Shown one piece after another: positions 18,644 through 28,781 of a stretch of DNA of 64,000 nt. Source of the stretch: an uncultured Clostridia bacterium (lineage in GTDB: Bacteria; Bacillota; Clostridia; Christensenellales; Borkfalkiaceae); assembly GCA_934278995.1 (NCBI GenBank), contig CAKQWM010000003.1, positions 134,895 through 198,894 of the forward strand, read 5' to 3'. Position 1 is the stretch's first letter. Each line of letters begins with the position of its first letter. The notes under the pieces are model-generated. The model ran no database searches and was not told the origin of the DNA. It worked only from the letters and a program-made list of their open reading frames with translations. The position numbers and the translations under genes are program-made.

Positions 18644-21212
18644 CTACTTTTTCCTTCAGATAAGATAAAATTTCAAACGCTTTAAGGGGCGTTACGTTGT
18701 TGATATCGAGATCTTTAAGATATTTTTCGACAAACGACGGTTTTAAATCGGTTTCAGAACGTTCATCGACTAAATTTTGCGTTAAATCGTTCTTTTCGAG
18801 CATTTTTAATATCTTTTTAGCCCGTAACGTCACGGACTCGGGAACGCCCGCCAACGACGCAACCTCTACGCCGAAACTTTTATTTGCGCTTCCTTGAGTG
18901 ATTTTTCTCAAAAAGATAATTTTACCGTTTATTTCTTTAACGGAAATTTTAAAGTTTTTAACGCCGTCAAGTTTGTTTTCGAGTTCGCTTAATTCGTGGT
19001 AATGCGTCGCAAACAAGGTTTTGGCTTTGATTTCAGACGAAATGTATTCCACTACCGCCCAGGCAATGGATAACCCGTCGTAAGTACTCGTCCCCCTTCC
19101 TATTTCGTCCAGAACGAGCAAACTGTTCTTGGTTGCGTTTCTTATTATATTTGCGACTTCGGTCATTTCGACCATAAACGTCGATTGATCGAATATAAGA
19201 TTATCGCTTGCGCCTACCCTCGTAAAAATCTTATCGACAAGGGGTATTTCGGCTGATTTTGCCGGCACGCAACAACCTGCGTGCGCAAGCAAAACTATAA
19301 GGGCAACCTGTCGCATGTAGGTGCTTTTACCAGCCATGTTAGGACCGGTTATTATCGCCATACGCGTTTCGTCGTTATCCAAAACGGTATCGTTCGGAAC
19401 AAAATTTTCTCTGCCCGTCGCCTCTACCACGGCGTGTCTTCCGGCGACGATATTAAGTTTTTTGTCCGCCGGGAGCATTTCCGGTCTTACGTAACCGCGT
19501 TTTTTGGAAACCGTGGCGAAACTTACCAGAACGTCAAGCATGGAAAGACATTTTGCAGTACGCAAAAATAACGAAATTTTGTCTGTTAAAATTTTCTTAA
19601 GATTGCCGAAAATTTCATTTTCGATCTTTATTATATTTTCCGTACTCGATAAAATATCTTCTTCAAACTTTTTAAGTTCTTCGGTTATGTATCTTTCAGC
19701 ACCGACGAGCGTCTGCTTTCTTATATACGTATAAGGCACCATATCGACGAAAGACTTGGTAACTTCTATATAAAAACCGAAAACTTTGTTGTATCCGATT
19801 TTTAAATTTTTTATACCCGTAGCCTCGCGTTCGCGTTGCTCCATCTGCTTTAAAATGTCCTGTCCGCTGTTTTTGACAGCCCTGTAGTGGTCGAGCCTTT
19901 CGTCAAAACCGTCTTTAATAAAACCGCCGTCTTTCGTATATGGCGGAATATTCGCTTCGACGATCATCGAGTCGATTAGCGAAGAAAGTTCTTCATAGTC
20001 CCCGAGATTAGACGAAATATCTCTTAATATTTTCGAAGGCATTCCCGAAAGTTGAAATTTTATAACCGGTATCAGGGTAAGAGTATCCGCTATAGCCCTC
20101 GCATCGCGCGGGGTTAATATGTTATTCGATATTCTCCCCGATAATCTTTCTAAGTCCTTGATACTTTTAAGCGAATCGGCGATCGCTTCTCTCGTAAGAT
20201 TATCCTTGTAAAGATCCTCCACCCCGTCCAGGCGGTAATTTATCGCATCCGCATCATGCAGCGGCGAGGTTAAAACTTCTTTTAATTTTCTTGCGCCGCC
20301 TGCGGTTTTCGTAAAGTCCACCGCCCACAGAAGGCTTCCGTAAACTTTACCGTCTCTTATAGACTTTAAAACTTCGAGGTTTCTTTGAGCGCTTGCGTCT
20401 AAAATCAAAAAGTTTCCGTCGTCGTAATAAGAAAGATTTTTGATATTACAAAGAGAGTGCATCTGCGTCTCTTTTAGATAGGAAACAAGAGCGCCCGCCG
20501 CCGATATGGCGCAGTTTTTATCCGAAGGTATAAAGCCGTCCAAAGTAGCGACCGAAAATTGTTCAAGCAAGCATTTTTTTGAATTTGAAAACAAAAAACA
20601 TTGTTCTTTGTAGGGCGAAAATTTTACAACGGAGGATTTAACTCCGTCGGCAAGATTTTTATAATATTCGTAGCCCGCGTCGTTACAAATAATTTCGGAG
20701 GCGTTGACGCGATATAAGGCGTCTAAAAGTTTATCTACAGAAGAAAGTTGCTGACAAAAAAACTCCCCCGTAGTGATATCCGCCCAGGAAAGGGCGCAAT
20801 TATCGCCGATATATACGCAACAGATAAAATTATTACTTTTTTCGTCAACGAGGTTATCTTCGATTACGGTTCCTCCCGTAACTACTCTGACAACGTCCCT
20901 TTCCACAAGCCCTTTCTGAGCGCCCGGCTCGGTAAGTTGCTCGCATATAGCGACTTTTTTGCCCATTGAAACAAGTTTGGCAATATACGTATCCGCCGCG
21001 TGAAAAGGAATACCGCACATCGGCGCGCGGTCTTTCAGTCCGCAATCTCTTCCCGTAAGCGTCAGATCAAGAAGTTCGGACGCTTCTATCGCATCGTCGA
21101 AAAACATCTCGTAAAAATCGCCGAGTCTGTAAAAGACTATACAATCTTCGTATTTTTCTTTTACGGAAAGGTAGTGCGTCATCATTGACGACATTTTATT
21201 TTCTTTCGCCAT
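18636..21212 (-). CDS. mutS: DNA mismatch repair protein MutS
   Basis: MutS recognises base mismatches and small loops. The 858-residue product carries the mismatch-wedge motif GDFYEMF (Phe-x-Glu) near the N terminus, the connector, lever and clamp regions, and the ABC-type ATPase with Walker A GPNMAGKSTYMRQ, Walker B LLVLDEIGRGTST and LFATHYHEL. The ATG at 21212 (MAKENKMSS) is chosen because AAGGTG lies 7 nt upstream; the in-frame ATG at 21236 has no such site. mutL follows with an 8-nt overlap. Confidence 0.97.
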   Translation of the reverse strand: MAKENKMSSMMTHYLSVKEKYEDCIVFYRLGDFYEMFFDDAIEASELLDLTLTGRDCGLKDRAPMCGIPFHAADTYIAKLVSMGKKVAICEQLTEPGAQKGLVERDVVRVVTGGTVIEDNLVDEKSNNFICCVYIGDNCALSWADITTGEFFCQQLSSVDKLLDALYRVNASEIICNDAGYEYYKNLADGVKSSVVKFSPYKEQCFLFSNSKKCLLEQFSVATLDGFIPSDKNCAISAAGALVSYLKETQMHSLCNIKNLSYYDDGNFLILDASAQRNLEVLKSIRDGKVYGSLLWAVDFTKTAGGARKLKEVLTSPLHDADAINYRLDGVEDLYKDNLTREAIADSLKSIKDLERLSGRISNNILTPRDARAIADTLTLIPVIKFQLSGMPSKILRDISSNLGDYEELSSLIDSMIVEANIPPYTKDGGFIKDGFDERLDHYRAVKNSGQDILKQMEQREREATGIKNLKIGYNKVFGFYIEVTKSFVDMVPYTYIRKQTLVGAERYITEELKKFEEDILSSTENIIKIENEIFGNLKKILTDKISLFLRTAKCLSMLDVLVSFATVSKKRGYVRPEMLPADKKLNIVAGRHAVVEATGRENFVPNDTVLDNDETRMAIITGPNMAGKSTYMRQVALIVLLAHAGCCVPAKSAEIPLVDKIFTRVGASDNLIFDQSTFMVEMTEVANIIRNATKNSLLVLDEIGRGTSTYDGLSIAWAVVEYISSEIKAKTLFATHYHELSELENKLDGVKNFKISVKEINGKIIFLRKITQGSANKSFGVEVASLAGVPESVTLRAKKILKMLEKNDLTQNLVDERSETDLKPSFVEKYLKDLDINNVTPLKAFEILSYLKEKVDG

Positions 21213-21257
21213 AGTTTTCACCTTGAAAAGTTGCAAGTTTTTTCCTTTTTTTACGCG

Positions 21258-22583
21258 TTAAAGTACGACCGAGAGCAAATCGCCGTAAAGAGATATTCCG
21301 TTGGCGTCGGTTACACTCAGGTCGCAAAATTCTCCGACGACGTTACGGTCGGATTTAAAATAACCCATTCTGCCGTATTCGTCGCGCCCCATATACAGCC
21401 CTTTTTTCTTGTCGAAATCTTCGCAAAGTACGGTTATCGTTTTTCCCACGTATTTAGCCGAATAACTTCTCGTCTGCTCGTTACAAAGATCCACAAGTCG
21501 CATAATACGATCTTTTTTTATTTCTTCGGGGATCTGTCCTTCCATTTTGTCGGCGACGGTACCTTTTCTTCTCGAATACACAAAAGTAAACGCCGATGAA
21601 AATTCCGCTTCTTTGACGAGTTTTAAAGTATCCGCAAAATCCTCTTCCGTTTCCGTCGGAAATCCAACCATTATATCGGTCGTAATTGCGCAATCGGGCA
21701 TATATTTACGGATAAGTTTAACTTTTTCCAGGTAATCTTCCGCAGTGTATTTTCTGTTCATCAGTTTCAGAATACGATTGCTTCCCGCCTGAACGGGTAA
21801 ATGTATCGAATGGCAGCAATGCGGATTTTGCGAAACCGCTTTAACCAAATCCTCATTGAAATCTTTTGGGTGGTTTGTCATAAAACGAAGTCTGAAATTC
21901 CCTCTTACTTCCTTCAACTTGTCGATTAACGTCGCAAAAGAAACGCCGCCCGATAAATCTTTTCCGTAAGAGTTTACGTTTTGACCGAGCAAAGTAACTT
22001 CTTTATATCCGAGCAAAACGAGTTTTTGAACTTCTGAAAAAACGGCGTCTTCGGAGCGACTTTTTTCCCTTCCCCGTACGTAAGGCACGATGCAATAGGT
22101 GCAAAAATTGTTACAACCCTGCATTATGTTTACCCATGCGTTCGGAAAACTCGTTCTGAAAGGCGTCGTTCCTTCGTAAATCTTTCCGTTGTCGTCTATG
22201 ACCTTCAGAACCTTCTTTTTGGTTGCCGTTCTTTCATCGAGGTAATCGCCGAACAGTTCGAGATTATGAGTTCCGAAAACTATATCGACGAAAGGATAAC
22301 TTTCTTTTATCTTTTCCATAACGCCGGGTTGCTGAGTCATACAGCCGCCGATGGCTATTATAAGCGAAGGATTTTGCTTTTTCAGATATTTGAGCGCGCC
22401 GAGGTTTCCCAAGGCGTGTTGTTCGGCGTTTTCTCTTATACAGCAGGTGTTAAAAACTATAACGTCCGCTTGTTTTTCGTCATCGGTCGGAAAATATCCT
22501 TTAGCGGATAAAATGCCCGCAAGTTTTTCCGATTCGTGCAGGTTCATCTGGCATCCGTATGTAATTACTTTATAAAATTTCAT
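21258..22583 (-). CDS. miaB: tRNA-2-methylthio-N6-dimethylallyladenosine synthase MiaB
   Basis: Radical-SAM methylthiotransferase that converts i6A37 to ms2i6A37 in tRNA, the step after MiaA. Three N-terminal Cys for the auxiliary 4Fe-4S cluster are in TYGCQMN, NTCCIREN and GGCMTQQ. The radical SAM CxxxCxxC is in QGCNNFCTYCIVPYVRG. A C-terminal TRAM-like domain (residues about 370-435) follows. The start MKFYKVITYGC (441 residues) is preferred on family alignment; an ATG 27 nt earlier is possible, and neither has a strong ribosome-binding site. It lies 45 nt upstream of mutS and is probably co-transcribed. Confidence 0.95.
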   Translation of the reverse strand: MKFYKVITYGCQMNLHESEKLAGILSAKGYFPTDDEKQADVIVFNTCCIRENAEQHALGNLGALKYLKKQNPSLIIAIGGCMTQQPGVMEKIKESYPFVDIVFGTHNLELFGDYLDERTATKKKVLKVIDDNGKIYEGTTPFRTSFPNAWVNIMQGCNNFCTYCIVPYVRGREKSRSEDAVFSEVQKLVLLGYKEVTLLGQNVNSYGKDLSGGVSFATLIDKLKEVRGNFRLRFMTNHPKDFNEDLVKAVSQNPHCCHSIHLPVQAGSNRILKLMNRKYTAEDYLEKVKLIRKYMPDCAITTDIMVGFPTETEEDFADTLKLVKEAEFSSAFTFVYSRRKGTVADKMEGQIPEEIKKDRIMRLVDLCNEQTRSYSAKYVGKTITVLCEDFDKKKGLYMGRDEYGRMGYFKSDRNVVGEFCDLSVTDANGISLYGDLLSVVL

Positions 22584-22674
22584 AGCAAGTTTATTATATA
22601 ATAAAACCATTTTTTTAGCAAGCGTAATTAAACCTAATAATTATTTTTAAAGAGTATGCAGATAATAAAGGTAT

Positions 22675-24870
22675 ATGAAGAAACTGTTCAAAATCGCTAT
22701 CGTTTTTGTAATTACCGTTATTTTTCTTTCCGCGCTTAGTTTGGCGATTGTTTTTTTAACGCCGTCAAAAATCATGCTCGATCCGGACAAACTCGAAGAA
22801 ACGACAAAGCGCGTCGATTTTTACGACGAAAACGACGATCTTATATCCGTTACCGACGGAAAAAATTATAAAAACGCGAACTCAGAATACTCCGCGCTAA
22901 TAAAAAACGCTTTTATCGCAACGGAGGACAAAAATTTTTATAAGCATAACGGTCTGGATTTCAAACGGATGATTAAGGCGTTTTTAGTAAACCTTAAAAA
23001 CCTTTCATATAAACAAGGCGCGTCCACGATAACACAGCAACTTGTAAAAAACACGCATCTGACAAGTCAAAAAACGCTTGCGAGAAAAATCGAGGAAATA
23101 AAACTATCGGTCGCTCTTGAAAAAAGTTACCCGAAAGACAAAATTATAACGATGTATCTCAACACGATTTACTTCGGCGAAAATACTTTCGGGCTATATA
23201 ACGCCGGCATGCATTATTTCAATCTGCCGCCGGAAAAACTTTCTCTCGCGCAAATAGCAACGCTTGCGGGAATAATCTCCGCGCCCTCAAAGTTAAACCC
23301 GAACAAAAACAAGCCTTTATGTCTTAAGAAAAGAAACAACGTAATCGAGACGATGCACAGGCTCGGTTATATAGACGAAAATCAAAAAAATACCGCTATA
23401 AACGAAGAACTTATAGTTTATAAAGGACAGACAAAGCCGTACGAGTCTTACGTCAAGGCATGCTTGGACGAAATAGAAACCAAATACGGCGCATCGCCAT
23501 ATTCCTTAAAGGATTGCAAAATTTTAACGTATTATAATTCCGCATTACAAAAAGAATTATCCGATTATAAAAACAGCAGTGATTATCAGGCAATAGTTTT
23601 GGACAACAAAAACGCAGGCGTTAAAGCCTACTTTTCGACCGCAGGAGAATTATCGAGGGATATCGCTTCGCTCGGAAAACCATTATACGTTTACGCGCCG
23701 GCGATTGAAGAAAATTATCTGACGAAATACACGAAAATTACCGACGAGCCTTGTGATTTCGACGGTTATAAACCGAAAAATTACGGCGATAAATATTACG
23801 GCGACGTAAGCGTTGCGGATGCGATTAAAAAAAGCCTTAACGTCCCCGCGGTAAAGATACTCGATTGCATCGGTATCGATAAGGCAAAATATTACGCGGA
23901 AAAACTCGGATTATCTGTACGAAATAACGGGCTTTCTTTGGCGCTCGGAAACCTCGGCAACGGAGAAAAATTAAAAAACGTGGCAGCGGCATATTCAACT
24001 TTTGCAAACTTCGGAGAATATCAAAAACCGCATTTTGTGCGGAAAATTATATTTAACGGTAAAGTTTTTCAATCCGATAAAAACAAAAAGATAAAAGTTT
24101 TTTCGCCTTCTACGGCGAGCGTTATAAACGATATATTGCAAGAAACAGTCAAAAGCGGAACGGCAAAAAAACTTTCTTATCTCGATTTTAACGTCTGCGC
24201 GAAAACCGGTACCAACGGTATAAACGAAAACAATTACGATTGTTACTCGGTTGCTTATACGACCGAAAACACCGTTGCCGTATGGCTCGGCAATAAGGAT
24301 AATTCTCCCGTAAAAAACGAGACGGGTTCAAAAACGACGACGACGCTTGCGGGGAAATATCTCGAGTTTTTATATAAAAATCATCAGCCCGATAATTTTA
24401 AAAATTACGGTCTTAAAAAAGTTTTTATCGATAAAATATCATACGAAAAGGACGGCAAAATTTTACTTGCCGACGAAAACACGCCCGAAAAATACCTCTT
24501 GGAATTTACGCTTTCGGATAAGGCTGCGCCGAATACGAAAAGCGAAAGATTTACTTCTTTTAAAGACTTATCCGTTTCGGTAAATTTAAACAAAAACGTC
24601 GTATCATTCGAATATGATATTCCCGAATACGCATCGGTTGAAATTATACGGTCGAGCGAAGGCAAAGATACTTTAATTTACAGCGGGCGCGATAATTTTG
24701 AAGACACGCTTATGCGCGACGGATTATACGACTACTTCGTCGTATATACGATCAAAGGTAAATCCCAAATAAAAAGCGATAAAATAAAACTTAAAAGCGT
24801 CTTTTTCGATAATAAAAAAGCCGTCGGAGAAAACTCCGACGACAGACCTGAAGACTGGTGGGAAAATTAA
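22675..24870 (+). CDS. Class A penicillin-binding protein (PBP1A family)
   Basis: Bifunctional peptidoglycan synthase. Residues about 5-28 form the membrane anchor. The glycosyltransferase family 51 domain shows TEDKNFYKHNG, KQGASTITQQLVKN and KIEEIKLSVALEK. The transpeptidase domain has SLGK (SxxK), SLN (SxN) and KTG in CAKTGTNG. The SxxK box, in IASLGKPLYVYAP, is less canonical than the usual STFKP. A beta-rich C-terminal region of about 150 residues and an acidic tail follow. The length of 731 residues is ordinary. Its stop overlaps the converging EamA gene by 4 bp. Confidence 0.94.
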   Translation: MKKLFKIAIVFVITVIFLSALSLAIVFLTPSKIMLDPDKLEETTKRVDFYDENDDLISVTDGKNYKNANSEYSALIKNAFIATEDKNFYKHNGLDFKRMIKAFLVNLKNLSYKQGASTITQQLVKNTHLTSQKTLARKIEEIKLSVALEKSYPKDKIITMYLNTIYFGENTFGLYNAGMHYFNLPPEKLSLAQIATLAGIISAPSKLNPNKNKPLCLKKRNNVIETMHRLGYIDENQKNTAINEELIVYKGQTKPYESYVKACLDEIETKYGASPYSLKDCKILTYYNSALQKELSDYKNSSDYQAIVLDNKNAGVKAYFSTAGELSRDIASLGKPLYVYAPAIEENYLTKYTKITDEPCDFDGYKPKNYGDKYYGDVSVADAIKKSLNVPAVKILDCIGIDKAKYYAEKLGLSVRNNGLSLALGNLGNGEKLKNVAAAYSTFANFGEYQKPHFVRKIIFNGKVFQSDKNKKIKVFSPSTASVINDILQETVKSGTAKKLSYLDFNVCAKTGTNGINENNYDCYSVAYTTENTVAVWLGNKDNSPVKNETGSKTTTTLAGKYLEFLYKNHQPDNFKNYGLKKVFIDKISYEKDGKILLADENTPEKYLLEFTLSDKAAPNTKSERFTSFKDLSVSVNLNKNVVSFEYDIPEYASVEIIRSSEGKDTLIYSGRDNFEDTLMRDGLYDYFVVYTIKGKSQIKSDKIKLKSVFFDNKKAVGENSDDRPEDWWEN

Positions 24871-25772
24871 CCCTGCAAGCCCTCGCTTACACCCATTAAA
24901 ACTATACCGACGATAACCAGAATAACCATAACGAGTTTTCTCGGCGATAACTTTTCTTTAAGGAAAATTCTTGAGAATATTACCGAGAATATACAATAAG
25001 AACCGACTATGGGAACCGCTATAACCGAATTACCCGCCAACGCAAAAACGTAAAAAAACTGTCCGCCTGTTTCAAATATCGCGGCGGTGAGTTTGAATTT
25101 ATCGGATTTAAAGTCGAATTTCTGTTTTTTGCAAAGAAGGATAATAAAACAAACGACGGCGCATACGAAAAAGGTAAGTTCGTATGAAATCAGCGCGGCG
25201 TCTTCGCTTATAATTTTTAATTGTTCCAGCACAACGGCGTCGCCGAAAGTTCCCAAAGCGTCGATTACGCAATATAAAATAGGAAAAACAATCGCTAAAA
25301 CGCTGACGGCGTATTTTTTATCGCTCTCTATAAGCGGTACGTAATCGTCTTCTCTTTTTTCGATTACGCCCATGCCTATAATACCTGCGAAAACCAAAAC
25401 TATGGCTATAACGTCGTACACGGTGACTTTTGCCTGAAAAACGAGCAACAGCAATATAACGACGAGCGCCCCCGAAGCGTTCTGAACGGGCGAAGCAACG
25501 GATAAATCAAGGTAACGAAGCCCCTTGTAGCCTATCGCCATTGAAATTATGTACATTGCGGAAACGGGCAGATAAGTAACTACGTCGTTTATCGTAAAAG
25601 ACACCCTATTGATAAGTCCGTACACGAGCGCGTGCAGTCCCATTACGAAACCGACCGCCACGACGATTTTCATCGGACTGTACTTATCTTCGGCGACCGT
25701 ACCTTTTTTGTAAAAAAGGTCGGCTGCGCCCCATAAAAGCGCCGTTAACAGCGCAAAAACAAACCACCACAT
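24867..25772 (-). CDS. EamA/DMT family transporter
   Basis: A 301-residue integral membrane protein with about ten predicted helices in two EamA halves. The N-terminal WWFVFALLTALLWGAADLFYKKG and C-terminal ...LKEKLSPRKLVMVILVIVGIVLMG stretches match the drug/metabolite transporter superfamily ends. Charged loops break the halves near residue 145 (EKREDDYVPL). Substrate unknown. It converges on the PBP gene and lies 14 bp downstream of the hypothetical gene 25786-26538, with which it is probably co-transcribed. Confidence 0.88.
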   Translation of the reverse strand: MWWFVFALLTALLWGAADLFYKKGTVAEDKYSPMKIVVAVGFVMGLHALVYGLINRVSFTINDVVTYLPVSAMYIISMAIGYKGLRYLDLSVASPVQNASGALVVILLLLVFQAKVTVYDVIAIVLVFAGIIGMGVIEKREDDYVPLIESDKKYAVSVLAIVFPILYCVIDALGTFGDAVVLEQLKIISEDAALISYELTFFVCAVVCFIILLCKKQKFDFKSDKFKLTAAIFETGGQFFYVFALAGNSVIAVPIVGSYCIFSVIFSRIFLKEKLSPRKLVMVILVIVGIVLMGVSEGLQG

Positions 25773-25785
25773 CGGTTTTTACCTC

Positions 25786-26538
25786 TTAATTTTTAAATTC
25801 GCCCTTTGATTCGGACGTAAAATGATTTTTACTTTCGTCTATCCCCTGACAAGCCTTACAATTACCCGCGCATGAACCGCAGGTTTGATTTTTGTTTAAA
25901 AAAGCGTTCATAAAAGCCTCTTTATTAAAGTCCATAAGTTTCATATTCGGATCGAAACTTTTTAAAAAAGGCATTTCGTCGCTGTAATTTTTGACGTCAA
26001 ATGCGTAAGAAAGAGCGGAAACCTCGCTTTTATAAGAAACTGCAAGTTCGAGCGTTCGTTTTCTTGCGTTCCCGATAACTTGTTTTTCCATTAAAGTGAA
26101 GTCTTTTTCTTTTTCTTTAATCAAGTCCGTCGCAACCGAACATTTTGCGTCGATTTGCTTTCGCAATTCAGCCATTTTTGAAAATACTTCGAGGTTCTTT
26201 TTTGCGATTTCGGATAAAACCGCATTCAGCTCCGCCTTTTTTATCGAGCGGGTTTCGTCGTCCTTTGCTTCGACAAACTCGCTTTTTGCGGTTTCGAGTT
26301 TTTCTTTGAGATCTACCATAAAAGGCTCGTTGTCAAATTGCGCGCGAAGATCGAGCGCGCTTTGTTTAAGTAATTTAATCTCTTTATCGAGTACGGCGTA
26401 TTCTTCGCCGAGCGTTTCTTTTAGTTTATTGACGAGTTCCGATTTAGCCGTATCGAAAATATCGCAAACTTTTTCAAAATATTTATTGTTGAGTTCGGCT
26501 AAAAGTTGCTCGTAATCGTTAACGTTATTACGTTCCAT
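25786..26538 (-). CDS. Coiled-coil protein with C-terminal Cys cluster, unknown function
   Basis: A 250-residue soluble protein. Residues about 1-165 are charged and heptad-like (many Lys/Glu, e.g. LDKEIKLLKQSALDLRAQF), predicted as long coiled coils. Near the C terminus NQTCGSCAGNCKACQG gives four Cys as CxxCxxxCxxC, followed by a polar tail. The Cys set could bind zinc or form disulphides. RBS GGAGG lies upstream of the ATG. I do not recognise a family. It precedes an EamA transporter and follows the pseudouridine synthase gene after a short gap. Confidence 0.75.
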   Translation of the reverse strand: MERNNVNDYEQLLAELNNKYFEKVCDIFDTAKSELVNKLKETLGEEYAVLDKEIKLLKQSALDLRAQFDNEPFMVDLKEKLETAKSEFVEAKDDETRSIKKAELNAVLSEIAKKNLEVFSKMAELRKQIDAKCSVATDLIKEKEKDFTLMEKQVIGNARKRTLELAVSYKSEVSALSYAFDVKNYSDEMPFLKSFDPNMKLMDFNKEAFMNAFLNKNQTCGSCAGNCKACQGIDESKNHFTSESKGEFKN

Positions 26539-26595
26539 TTTACACCTCCGAAAAGAGTAAACAGTAAACCTCGCCGATTAACGAGGTTGAAATGA

Positions 26596-27297
26596 TTATA
26601 GGTTTTGCAAATAGTAAACTTCTTCTTTCGATAGTTTTCTTACGTCGCCGCGATCAAGCCCGCGTAAAGTCAAATCGCCGATTTTTATGCGTTTTAAAAA
26701 ATCTACGTTTATACCGACGCTTTCAAACATTCTGCGTACCTGACGGTTTTTGCCTTCGGTTATCGTTACGTGCAGTTTTGTAAAATTTTGATTTTCTTCA
26801 ATGACCTTGACGTTTGCTTTTTTAGTCTTTATTCCGTCGAGATAAACGCCTCCGCGAAGTTTTGATAGCGCGTTTTCGTTTATTTTACCTTCAATTCTTA
26901 CAAGATAAGTTTTCGGTATTTCGTTTCTCGGATGTGTAAGACGATTTGCTAATTCACCGTCGCTCGTAAGTATTAAAAGCCCCTCGGTATCGTAATCCAA
27001 CCTGCCGACGGGATACACTCTGCCCGCGCTTTGAGGCAGTAAATCCATAACGGTTTTTCTTCCCTTATCGTCCTTTACGGTAGTCACGTACCCTTTGGGC
27101 TTATTCATTATGTAATATTCCCACTTGGTTTTAAGCGAGATTTCTTTACCGTCAACCGTAATTACGTCATCGAGTTCGACTTCGTCGCCGAGTTTACATA
27201 CCTTTCCGTTTACTTTGACTCTTCCCTCTTCGATAAGTTTATCGGACGCGCGCCTTGACGCAACACCCGAATCTGCCAGATATTTATTGATTCTCAT
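26596..27297 (-). CDS. rluB: Ribosomal large-subunit pseudouridine synthase, RsuA/RluB family
   Basis: Forms pseudouridine in rRNA. The 233-residue protein has an N-terminal S4 RNA-binding domain (MRINKYLADSGVASRRASDKLIEEGRV without break in family terms) and the RsuA catalytic motif GRLDYDTEGLLILTSDG with the nucleophilic Asp, followed by KTYLV and EGKNRQVRRMFE. The start at 27297 is preceded by GGGG; the ATG 18 nt earlier is less likely. It overlaps the dacF stop by 14 nt, so it is the last gene of the DUF2953-gerW-dacF unit. RluB rather than RsuA is inferred from context. Confidence 0.92.
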   Translation of the reverse strand: MRINKYLADSGVASRRASDKLIEEGRVKVNGKVCKLGDEVELDDVITVDGKEISLKTKWEYYIMNKPKGYVTTVKDDKGRKTVMDLLPQSAGRVYPVGRLDYDTEGLLILTSDGELANRLTHPRNEIPKTYLVRIEGKINENALSKLRGGVYLDGIKTKKANVKVIEENQNFTKLHVTITEGKNRQVRRMFESVGINVDFLKRIKIGDLTLRGLDRGDVRKLSKEEVYYLQNL

Positions 27298-28420
27298 AAA
27301 AACCCCAACGCGCAAAGACGCCGTATAGCGCTTCCCCGTAAGATAACGTATTATCGTTATATATATTAAACAATTTTAATGAAAAAATCAAGTCTTTATC
27401 AACGAAAACGCGTAAATTTCCGAGTAGTTTTCCATGCTCTACGGGATAATTGAGAAAATTTATCGGTTCAAATACGATTCTTGCCTTTCGCCGCTCTGTT
27501 TCGCTAAGCGGTAAGGTAAGCGGATTATCGAGTATCACGTCGTATTTTTTTAAAGGATAAGGACAATCAACTAAAGAAACTTCGCCTGCTTTCGCGCCTT
27601 TATCCAAAAGAGTGGTAAGATTAAATTTATCAAAACTTTCGTTTAACAGTTCTTCCGATCTTTCGTACATCGAAGGACAATTCAAAACGACGGAAACAAG
27701 TTGCATGCCGTTTTTCTCCGCGCCCGTAACAAGGCATCTCCCCGCTTTTTTGGTGTATCCCGTTTTTATACCGTTGGCTCCTAAATAACGAAACAACATT
27801 TTATTCTTGTTTATAAACGTATGAGAATTTATCGTAATTTTTTTTGTCGATACGATTTTTTTGAAAGTTTCGTTTTTAAGCGCGTAGCAGGAAATAACCG
27901 CCATATCGTACGCGGTAGAATAATGATTGTCATTGTGAAGTCCGTGGGGATTAGTAAAACACGAATTACGCGCTCCGCATTTCGTTGCAAGTTCATTCAT
28001 CATTTTTGCAAAGTTATCTATTGTTTTTCCGACGTATAGCGCAAGCGCGCAGGCTGCGTCGTTGCCGGAACGCATCATAAGACCGTATAAAAGTTCTTCA
28101 ACGGTGCAAACGTCGCCGACTTTGAGATAAATACTCGAACCCTCAACCCCGACGCTTTCTTTCGTAATTTCAACTTTATCGCTTAGTTTTGCATTTTCTA
28201 TAACCGTAATCGCCGTTACTATTTTAGTAGTGCTTGCAATCGGCAATTTTTTATTTTCGTTTGCCTTATATAAAACTCTTAAACTGTCTTTTTCCATTAC
28301 GATTTCAGAACTCTGATTTGCGCTTGCCAAAGTGATATTATCTGTTTTAATTGAAATTACGTTCGTCATAATAATCATAAGAATTACGCATATAATGAAC
28401 GATTTTTTACTTTTTTTCAT
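27284..28420 (-). CDS. dacF: D-alanyl-D-alanine carboxypeptidase (DacF/PBP5 family)
   Basis: Serine-type carboxypeptidase that trims the terminal D-Ala of peptidoglycan stems. The 378-residue protein has an N-terminal hydrophobic signal/anchor (residues 7-25), SxxK as ASTTKI (Ser63, Lys66), SGN at 118-120 and KTG at 219-221 in GIKTGYTKKAG. A beta-rich C-terminal domain follows. Position next to gerW supports a sporulation-type DacF role, but this is inference. It overlaps gerW by 14 nt and rluB by 14 nt. Confidence 0.92.
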   Translation of the reverse strand: MKKSKKSFIICVILMIIMTNVISIKTDNITLASANQSSEIVMEKDSLRVLYKANENKKLPIASTTKIVTAITVIENAKLSDKVEITKESVGVEGSSIYLKVGDVCTVEELLYGLMMRSGNDAACALALYVGKTIDNFAKMMNELATKCGARNSCFTNPHGLHNDNHYSTAYDMAVISCYALKNETFKKIVSTKKITINSHTFINKNKMLFRYLGANGIKTGYTKKAGRCLVTGAEKNGMQLVSVVLNCPSMYERSEELLNESFDKFNLTTLLDKGAKAGEVSLVDCPYPLKKYDVILDNPLTLPLSETERRKARIVFEPINFLNYPVEHGKLLGNLRVFVDKDLIFSLKLFNIYNDNTLSYGEALYGVFARWGFYENQ

Positions 28421-28781
28421 TTTTCTCTCCTAAAAAATTCATAATGGCGTCCATGGTCTTATCCATATAGGTTTCAGGAAGCGAAATAAACCTTACGCCC
28501 TTTTTTGTTTCAATCAAAAAACCGAAAGGTTTAATCGAAACTATACCGCCTTCCGCGTTTACGTTAGGATATTTTTTGTTAGGGCTGAAAATTTTCACTT
28601 CGCCGTATTCTCCTTTGCCAAAACATAGCCCCATACTTAATTTTGAAACGGGGATTATTACGGTACCCGAAGGCGTAATTATGGGGTTACCTATAATAGC
28701 GTCGGGCGTAACGTATTTTGACATACAACCGAAAGTTTCTTTTGTATTCCTGTTTTTGTTTGTATTTTTATTATTTTTCAT
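28407..28781 (-). CDS. gerW: GerW family sporulation protein (YtfJ-like)
   Basis: A 124-residue protein of the GerW/YtfJ family: GNPIITPSGTVIIPVSKLSMGLCFGKGEYGE, then AEGGIVSIKPFGFLI, matches the core in which Gly-rich turns follow the IPVSK motif (quoted here in two parts of the same region). In Bacillus, YtfJ/GerW is required for a normal germination response of spores. The glycine-rich stretch is shorter than in Bacillus. It overlaps genes on both sides by 11-14 nt. Presence suggests the organism or its ancestors form spores. Confidence 0.85.
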   Translation of the reverse strand: MKNNKNTNKNRNTKETFGCMSKYVTPDAIIGNPIITPSGTVIIPVSKLSMGLCFGKGEYGEVKIFSPNKKYPNVNAEGGIVSIKPFGFLIETKKGVRFISLPETYMDKTMDAIMNFLGEKNEKK

